Source of the DNA: Apostichopus parvimensis
Lineage: Eukaryota > Echinodermata > Holothuroidea > Aspidochirotida > Stichopodidae
Assembly (NCBI GenBank): GCA_000934455.1
Contig: KN884542.1
Coordinates: 33,182 to 77,357 of the forward strand
Length of the DNA stretch: 44,176 nucleotides
Direction of reading: 5' to 3'
Position numbers and translations under genes: made by a program. The stretch's first letter is position 1. Every line of letters starts with the position of its first letter. Below the pieces are notes generated by a model. The model did no database searches. It was not told the DNA's origin and was given only the letters and a program-made list of their open reading frames with translations. Shown piece after piece: positions 36,181 to 44,176 of this stretch.

Positions 36181-36403
36181 GAGGAAGAGAAGAAAGAGAT
36201 GAGAATGAGGGAAGGAGATGGGAGGGGAAGGAAGGGAGTGGACTGATGCATGAATTTTCTCCCAAGAGGTGAGTATCAGTAATACATGGAGTATCATGCA
36301 GAATATCACAAGCAGAAGTATCAGGTATCAAAAGCAACATATCAGAAGATGTATCATTCAACAGCATGAGGGGATGATACAAACTTAATACTGTAAAATA
36401 CAC

Positions 36404-39400
36404 TGTAATTTGCTATTAAGGCTGTAAGTGAGTGGGTGGTATGAATGATGTGCTGTTCTCTGCAGATGAGAGATCACACTTCTAGCTATAGTACCAAGTA
36501 TACATTGTACATAGGGCTATACACATTGAACAGTACTTAGCTAACCATGCTGGGATGATGAGAAAGGGCAATATATCTCTCATATTTGACTAATTACAAA
36601 ACATTTCAAATTCTCAGAAAATACCATTGAAAGATTGCACTTGTATCCCCAGTGTATATGACCACCCCCCCCCTATCTATACCACTCTCTAGTGTGGTCT
36701 CTAGGACTGTTTTAGATTTTTTTTTCAAATGCACCTAAAAGTATACAGGTCACAACAATTGAAGTTTTCATTTGTTTCATCTTGAACCTCTTGGGAAAAT
36801 CATCAAAGAGTTACCTCAGGTACAGAGAGAGGACCTACCACCTGGTTACCAGGAGAGAGGTAAACCAGCAACAATGCACTTATATTAATGGTTGGGGGAG
36901 GGATGGGGGGGTGGGGAGGGATGGGGAGAGCTGATACAGTAGTCCATAGCAACTACAAACAGAAACCAAAAATAAATTTTCATAGTTTAATTTGGCAATG
37001 AAATGTTTTGAAACATTTCCATCTTGGTTTTCTAACAAACTTCAAGATAACTTTGTTTTTTTGGAGTTTGGGTTTTATTTTCTCAGCCACCCAGAAACAA
37101 TTGGGTACTGTCAACTACAATTTGGTTTGCATTTCACAGACTTAAATGAAATTATGTTACAAAAATACTTTTCCATTACTGAAAAATAAAACAAATTTCC
37201 TACAAATCACACAATTTGTCCAATTACAGTTTAGACCTTTCTCTTGCAATTTTTATGGGTAACATTTTTCTTTTTTTCTGCGATCTTTTTAAACGGAACG
37301 AGAAGGAGAAACGGAAAGCCGACCTATTTTCACAACTAGCACATACACTGAGGTATGTTACAATGCTTTATAAAAATCTTTGGAGATACGCTAAAAGTAA
37401 ATGACACACATTATGACATGCATTTAGGACCCATTGCAGTATCCACCGCTCTGTTAGTACCGATATGACACCGCCCTCTGCAATAAACACTGGATTAAGA
37501 AACCCCCCCCCATCACTAGCCATCATTCTTACATTAAGGTTGGAATAGAGTTGTGAGATTGATGAACCATCGAAAAGTTCTCCACACGCTCGATCGAATA
37601 GTGATCAGAGGTTTACCATCGGTGTGGAGTAGTGCATACCTTTCAAATTGATACTAGCTGACTTAGAAGAAAATGTGACATAAAAATTTCAATTGAATTA
37701 AAAGTCAGGCCTATAACAACTTTATAATATCAACATGAGTCGGTTGTGTACCCACGGGTTCATCAATTATTGAAACAAGCTAAAGGGTGCAAGTCACGAT
37801 TTTTCACGGCCTCAAAATCCTGACTCAACAAACTCGATACATTTTTGATCGTCTTTCTGGGGTGACAACAGACGAAGATTTGAATGAGGGCCGATTTGAA
37901 ACTCTGCATGATCCGAACACCATGCCTCGTAGATAAGCAACGGCCAATTCAAAGGCACGTCGAGTTATATCTTTGCTGGAGAAAAGGGAAATTTTCCAGC
38001 GTTTTATGGCCTTTCATGTCTTGTTATTTCTTTCACTGCCAAAGAACCAGCGATAATATCTTACCGTTCAATTATTCACCTCCTGGGATCGAGAAATCCC
38101 AACAATTCTTGCGACTATCAAACTTATCTAAAGGGATAACCTTGAAATATTAATGAAGTTTCCAATCACAGAGTTCACTTTATTTTTAGATGTGTAGATA
38201 TAGGCCGATATTTCGCTCTCAAATTATATCACTCCCCTTCATGTTATTGTTGCTTCTTTATTCCAAATGCGATGTATCTCTGCTTTAGAGATTATGATGA
38301 TGTGAATATTTATGGACAGAATAATTTAAATATATGATGTAAAAAGAAAAATATTGTAGACAAATTATTTCAAATTATAATTTTCTTTTAATGGCTAACA
38401 ACTTACTGAAGGCTCTCTTTAGTCTTTATTATCTTGTTTTGTATTTAACTTATTCCTCCTTTCTCTCCTATTATACACTTTTTTTTCTCCTCAGTTTTTT
38501 TTTTTTTATCTTTTCAAGTCATGGTACTGAAGGCCTTTTTCATCACCCTTTTAGGAAAATGTCAGCACTTTGCAAATATATTTTCCAGCAGTTACGTCAT
38601 CCATTCCCCAAAAGACTATGGCGGCAAAAAAAAAAAACGCTTTCATTGAATTAAATAATCAGTTCGTTCTGAAACGTACTGAACATAGTTAACAACGAAA
38701 AAGACGAAAGTAAGAAAGTAGTTGAGTGCACGTTGCCATGAAGATTTCAGAAAGAATTGGCAGTGATTGGATATTTAAGGTCACATCAAATAGGTCGATG
38801 GCAAAGGGCAGAGAACCACCCCCTGCCCCTCCCCCCACCCCCCACCCCCACCCCGCCAATGGTATAGGTTTGCCTACCAGGGAAAAGTTGAACAATAAAT
38901 GGGAATACTATTAAAATGGTTGGGCTAGAGCCCCATCTCAAGTAAACAATAAGTGCACACTGGCACCTTTGTTATTTTGCTCGTTTTATTCTTCTTTTTG
39001 TTCAGAAAGTACATCACTGTTGAACTAGATTGTTTACACATTCCTTCTTTGAATGGCGGGGGTAAAAATGGTTAGAAATATCAAACGTTTGGAACGAATC
39101 TTATTTCATCTAGCTGGTTAAAGAAGAATCAATTAACATGGTATATACCTTAAACACAAATAAATTCATGCTAACAAGCACTGTATAGCACTATAGGTCC
39201 TAATACTGCACAGTTAATTAGACCATCATGCATGCGCACAAAACTGTCATTTTTTACCAGGTAGCAACGTGTCATTGCAAAGTAAAATCCCACTTAAAGT
39301 GTGCTAACACTTGAGTTAATCAATGTGCTTCTTTGCACACAAAAAATCTGTCAAAAGATGTCAAAGTCATCACTAAGTTGAATAACTCAAATCAATTCAG

Positions 39401-40296
39401 TTTATGTAATTAATATAAAAATTTAATATAAAGGATGGAGAAGTATTAGCCAACTAATCTTACAATCTCCAAGAAAAATTTTTCTTAAAAAATAAAACCA
39501 CAAGAAAATATATATACAACTCTTCAGATGGCATGAATTTTAGAGATCTACAAATCCACTAATTACATTATTTAGTCTGTGCTTTAAGACACACGTGTAC
39601 TGCAATGTCACCAGTTTAGCACGATACATCTACAGAAGTCCCCCCCCCCCCCAGAGAGTGTCGTCACTTTTTCTTTCATCTCATTTCTTTTGTCAAAATA
39701 TCTAAATTATTCATTGCTGTGCATGTTGCTAACACGTGCTGTAGGGAATAAGGTTAATTTATTTAACGAGCAGTCTCTAAATTTAGAGACAAAGAAAAGA
39801 CCCTCCCCAAAATTCTCATCCCAGCGATACGTATTCAGAAATTCAAAATCGAGTGATCCCTGAATTCGGCAGTGTATGAGATACATTATATAGTCAACAT
39901 GAATATTCTATGAAAAATTCAAATTATTATTTAAAATCAAGAAACTATTGTCTTAATTACCCCATTGATTATCAGGATATTCTTTGTTATATACATTCAT
40001 CTTTACTACAGCACACAAGCGCATCACTTGGGCACTGTTAAAACCCTTCACAGACTTCTTCAAGTTCTTCCACTGTATAAAGTACATGCTCACATGGGGC
40101 CATGCCTTGATTACTTTTGCTATTTTTAGATGTTCCCGTTGAGAATACAGCAACTTGCTTTTTTAATGAGTTATCAAGTACAAACAAAAGCATTTTAATG
40201 TTAAAATAATATTTATGTTAAATAAATAAATCTTATTATTAAACAAAACTTGACCCTGACTAAAGTACACTCTGGTAGTTTCACATCGATTAAAGC
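36404..40296. other. AT-rich non-coding segment
   Basis: No supported gene. Purine-rich GGGATGGGGGG patch at about 36895-36930, C-rich CCCCACCCC patch at 38816-38856, C13 at 39640-39652. Short open frames have no recognisable motifs. Confidence 0.5.
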
Positions 40297-40748
40297 AGAC
40301 TGCATGCAGTCAAAGATGAAGACTGTGGAAGTCTAACTATTAATCAAAGACTGTTCAGACAGAAAAAGCATTGTGTAAGTCTATCAGCAATGCAATGCAG
40401 ACTGCAAGCAGACACAGATGGAAACTGTGAAAGTCTGCCATTTTATCACAGACTCTTCAGACAGACAAGGTTTGTGAAGTCTATCATCAATTCAATGAAG
40501 ACTTCACACATAGTAATGGGTTACAGAAGTCTGCCATTTCTCACTGTTCAGACAGACAAGGTTTGTGAAGTCTATCATCAATTCAATGCAGACTTCATAC
40601 ATAGTAACAGGTTTCAGAGGTCTGCCATTTTATCACAGACTGTTCAGACAGACAAGGTATGTGAAGTCTATCATCAATTCAATTCAGACTTCACACATAG
40701 TAACAGGTTTCAGAGGTCTGCCATTTTATCACAGACGGTTCAGATATG
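40297..40748. repeat. ~91-100-bp satellite, about 5 copies
   Basis: Best copies start GTTTGTGAAGTCTATCATCA at 40470 and 40561 and GTATGTGAAGTCTATCATCA at 40657 (periods 91 and 96), each containing AGTCTGCCATTT or GGTCTGCCATTT and TGTTCAGACAGACAAG. Two older copies lie to the left. Unit lengths keep two plus-strand frames open (40390-40761 and 40565-40783), giving a repeated KSIINSMQTS / VCEVYHQFN peptide. I treat these as repeat by-products rather than a gene. Similar CACAGACTGT and CAAGTCTGCAAAAT words continue to about 40980. Confidence 0.9.
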
Positions 40749-41828
40749 GACTTATGTATAACCAGAGAAGAAAGCTATCGTAGAGTACCAACTAATCCAT
40801 CAACTAGGCACATAAAGAAAGGTAGAAAAGTGTCAATTCCTCACAGACTGTAAGCACAAGTGACCATACTGTGCACTTCTCTGTGAGTTACGTGTCTTAT
40901 CACTGCAATGAAGAGTACACAGACTGACACATGTACACTGTGCAAGTCTGCAAAATACACAGCAGACCACAAACACAAGGAGTACCTAATTGTGGAAGCT
41001 AGCCTACATTCATCTAAACTCCATAGTAGAATATAGACACAGCTAGATAGGATAGCAAGCAGTACTAGTGTGAGCTTCATGCCAATTCAATGTAGCTGAT
41101 GTATGCATGGGGTGGCAGTAGAGGGATCAAAGGCCCCATTGACTTAAAACCCTATCCATTGCACTGTATAGGATATAGCCTAGCTATACAGTACATAGAT
41201 ATATATATATGGATATACATTTAATAGCAATTCCATACAAACTATACACACAGGAAAAGAAGAGCTAGACAAATGAAGGTTGATAAACTCATTGTAAATT
41301 ACCTATATACTAGCACAAAAGCATCTAGGCCTTGGAGATTTGCCCTGCAGAATCGATACTATATAATGAACATATATTCCACACATTTACAAAACACATC
41401 GAGTTAATAGTCTCGAGGTCTAGCGGGCAGCTCAAATGATTGATTCGAGGAAATTAACTGGGAATACAGGTAAAGAAATAGGAAATGATACGGAAGCCGA
41501 GTTACCATGAAATCAAACAGTCCTATTAAAATTAGTCGATTGATGCAGGGGCGTAAAAGTATCTGGGAATAAAAAACAATTATTTTGATCTTGACGGTCT
41601 TTTTGTTATGATCATAGAGACTTGTTCAACAACTGCGATCAAGTTTTCAAAATTTGTCTCTCAGAATATTGAACTTAGAAAGGACACAGTCTATCACTTT
41701 TTAAATGACTATGTTCTAATGTGGAGTCAATCCTTTCTCTATAGGTCCAATTAACCCACTACTCATACCGATTAATTCAGACACCGATTAATTAAGGCAA
41801 TGATTCATTCAGGCATCAATTAATTTGG
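40749..41828. other. AT-rich non-coding segment
   Basis: Left part holds decayed words of the neighbouring satellite. A short TA microsatellite lies at about 41201-41212. Nothing else recognised. Confidence 0.5.
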
Positions 41829-42110
41829 GGCTAGCTTCCAGTCTAGGTCCAACCCAGTCCTTACCATTACATGTTTCAGGCTAACCTCAAGTCTTGGTCC
41901 AACCCACTCTTACCATCACTTAAACCAGGTTAATCCCCAGTCTAGGTCCAACCCACTCTTACCATCACTTAAACCAGGCTAATCCCCGGTCTAGGTCCAA
42001 CCCACTCTTACCATCACTTAAACCAGGCTAATCCCCCGTCTAGGTCCAACCCACTCTTACCATCACTTATTTCAGGCTAACCTCCATCCGTCCACTCTTG
42101 GTCCACACTC
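41829..42110. repeat. 49-bp satellite, about 5-6 copies
   Basis: GGTCCAACCC anchors at 41846, 41896, 41945, 41994 and 42043, with a diverged GGTCCACAC at about 42100. Each unit has CTCTTACCATCACTTAAACC and AGGCTAATCCCC. The three central copies are nearly identical. Confidence 0.95.
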
Positions 42111-44176
42111 ACTCATATTAACGATCACATGAAACAAAGTTTGTCATAACCTCCCATATCATCTACTACAAGTACAAGTTGTAGGGATTATTCCCTAGCA
42201 ACAACAACAACAATTCAACCACGAAACTCATTGTAAAGAAGCTCTCTCTATATATACACACACACACACATACATACATATTTATATCAGAACACATGGA
42301 ATGCCACCGAGTTCGATGAAGGTCATAAGGGTTCTGCTTTTGAAAATGTTCTAACATTAAAACTTGTTATACAACTAATAAGTCAATAAATCATACATGT
42401 ATGTATCACCCAAACAGAGCAGGGATCCATCTGACATTAACCAGTCTCTGAGCGAGATAAGCCAAAAAATCCACCTACAGAACTGATGCGCCTTTCTCGA
42501 AGAAAGAGGAATCGTGCATGCCGAGAAATAACCCAGGCGGGTGGGGGGAGGCATCCACGCCATCTGTAAATTTATAACATTCGGAGACAGACTGCAGGGC
42601 AATGTTTTTTCCAGGAGAAATTAGTGTACAAGTGATTGGAATACTTCAAAAAACAAAATGAGGATATCCAGAGAAAACCTTCCAATAAGAGCTGACGGTT
42701 GTCATGGAAACCATAACCAACAGGGAATAATAATGGATCTGTTTCTTCATACAATATATACTATTTGTGCAGTTTGTATTTTATATTTGTATTTTATACA
42801 ATATATATATATTTTTTAATTTATATATTTGTATTTTATACAAACACACTTTTGCACCATTTGCACCATCCTTGTAGGAATTTTTAAACCACTACTGTCA
42901 AGCTTTTAGTTTGTGTATGTAATTTAGATATTTATTTTTGTTTTATGTTATTTTGTATTTAGTTATTTTTTCCTTCTTCCCCCTCCCCACTCCCCCCCCC
43001 CCCAGAAGCAGTTTTTCCAACCCATTCATGTTCACAGCAATAATTGTATTGAGAAATCCTAACTATTAAAAGTTGAAATGCTAGACAAAGTAAGGTCTGA
43101 GATATATATTACTATTAAATGGAAAAACGTTGTAGAGGTACAAAACAGGGGATGCAAGTTGTATTAATTACACTGGCCTTAAAGTGAGCTCTCTTATTTT
43201 TCTGTCCATCCCATAAATTACTTCAAACATGTTAATCGCTCAGATAAATTGCATAGGAGCCCCCTGTCTGCATTATCGCTATCATAAAATTACGCACAGC
43301 GTAATTGAGCATGGCAAATTTTCGGTACTGTAAGGGTGACATACTGTTACATAGGAATCTTGTACATTTTAAACATCTAATTTTCTTCACCTGCACTTGC
43401 ACCATGTTCTGTTGTAAGACCCCCCCCCCCGATCCCTGTTTAATGAACAGGGCCTAACAGCCAGAAGTTCACCTTCATGCTTCTCCATGGACCTTCACCC
43501 ATCTGTATTTTCATCTTTCCTAGGAATGAGCTGTTTTATGGTATATATATGTAGTAGCCTATAACTGCAGTAGCCTCTACCTCTATATCAGCATGCATAT
43601 CAAGGAAGTGGCATTTCCACTGCTCTTTAGCTCTGTGTGGATTCATCAGGTTTATATCACTAACAGACCACCCAAGCAGTCATACCCTGAGTCTACACTC
43701 ATCATCCATGACAGATTTATATTAATTTATACAGACAAAATATCCAACAAACTCCAGATGTTATCAGTGATATTAATATAAATAATCAAGCCATAACATC
43801 TCTCGGGGACTCGGTACCAATTTATACACAAAAGTCTTCCGTGGGTATACTATATATTTTATCATAAATATATACATTTGATAACTCAGGTGTAAACCAA
43901 ATTAAAGATCTTGGTACCAAAGAATGAGTGAATAACTGAGAGAAAAACTGAGTATAGACAGGTTGCTGGATGGCCTTCCATAATTGAAATTAACATGAAA
44001 TCGATTCAATTGTCCTTTAACTGATTATATTCAGTGCTGCAGTATTAACAGAACAAACACTGTATCTTGAGAATTCTACTTGTCCCAAATGTTATTGCAA
44101 ATGACTCACCCAGTGCAGGTGTCATCAGAATGTATTCTGGAATGGAGGGATATTACTGCCAATTAAGGGGGGGGGG
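42111..44176. other. AT-rich non-coding segment to window end
   Basis: Contains CAA and CA microsatellites (42199-42214, about 42253-42268), the 19-bp direct repeat listed separately, C-rich stretches at about 42980-43005 and 43419-43430, and ends in G10 at 44167-44176. A minus-strand donor-like GTGAGT near 44104-44109 was examined and not accepted as an exon end. Confidence 0.5.
42783..42843. repeat. 19-bp direct repeat in AT-rich sequence
   Basis: ATATTTGTATTTTATACAA at 42783-42801 and 42825-42843 (period 42), separated by an AT-only spacer. Confidence 0.85.

Larger units (their letters stand above)
30753..44176 (-). other. Presumed plexin intron upstream of the PSI exon (13.4 kb, open at the window edge)
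   Basis: The exon preceding the PSI exon should encode the end of the sema domain and must end in phase 0. I read this interval on the minus strand and saw no segment with sema-like residues between good splice sites. It contains several tandem repeats, listed separately, and AT-rich sequence. Calling it one intron is inference from the absence of other exons; an overlooked short exon or a nested gene cannot be excluded. Confidence 0.55.

Noticed and set aside
35823-36403. Minus-strand open frames rich in DTPF and LLI repeats
   Set aside because: They are direct translations of the 20-bp and 85-bp tandem repeats.
44104-44136. Possible 27-bp minus-strand exon at the right edge (TTCCAG ... CTGG|GTGAGT)
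   Set aside because: The splice words are good, but the exon before the PSI exon must end in phase 0, and in that frame this segment has a TGA stop. No sema-like residues in the other frames.

Overview
This window looks like draft genomic sequence from an invertebrate animal, and it is almost entirely intronic or intergenic. Evidence: AT-rich background, no operon-like gene packing, no long open frames, many microsatellites and minisatellites, long poly-G/poly-C runs, and one assembly gap (148 N). The style (AT-rich with frequent G10-G29 tracts, a cysteine-rich plexin exon in very long introns) would fit a marine deuterostome such as an echinoderm. That taxonomic guess is inference only.

Only one protein-coding element can be supported. 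It is a 113-bp internal exon on the minus strand (30752 to 30640) encoding the N-terminal half of a plexin PSI domain, with the typical VPVxxCEQYTDC ... DPYCGWC pattern. Consensus splice sites flank it: polypyrimidine tract plus CAG at its 5' side, AAA|GTAAGT at its 3' side. The sema-domain exons should lie beyond the right end of the window. The rest of the PSI domain, the IPT repeats, the membrane segment and the cytoplasmic GAP domain should lie to the left. I found no convincing neighbouring exon, so the flanking introns appear to exceed 13 kb (upstream) and 30 kb (downstream).

Layout, left to right. 1-5.7 kb: unremarkable AT-rich sequence with homopolymers. 5.7-6.4 kb: a degenerate ~123-bp repeat family interrupted by a 120-bp insertion with a perfect 14-bp target-site duplication. 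The insertion carries a TGAAGAAG-hairpin-CGAAACGTC motif like those associated with Penelope-like retroelement ends. 7.57-7.73 kb: two more diverged copies of that motif in inverted orientation. 11.6-13.4 kb: three separate tandem or dispersed repeats (28, 20 and 35 bp units). 14.45-14.62 kb: an AT-rich block. 16.2-16.5 kb: a 14-bp perfect inverted repeat bounding a stop-poor segment. 17.6-17.7 kb: G29 and G20 tracts. 22.2-22.4 kb: a 111-bp duplication. 24.6-24.74 kb: the gap, beside a TCC microsatellite. 29.84-30.24 kb: a CpG-rich patch just downstream of the plexin exon. 34.3-36.2 kb: a 75-bp satellite with an embedded hairpin, an 85-bp duplication and a 20-bp minisatellite. 40.3-42.1 kb: a ~93-bp satellite and a 49-bp satellite.

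No rRNA, tRNA, CRISPR array, origin or complete gene was recognised. Most open frames are short, low-complexity or created by repeats, and are not annotated as genes. The most interesting unexplained items are the 120-bp insertion with its target-site duplication, the 16.2-16.5 kb inverted-repeat segment, the hairpin-bearing 75-bp satellite, and the isolated plexin exon with an enlarged PSI loop.
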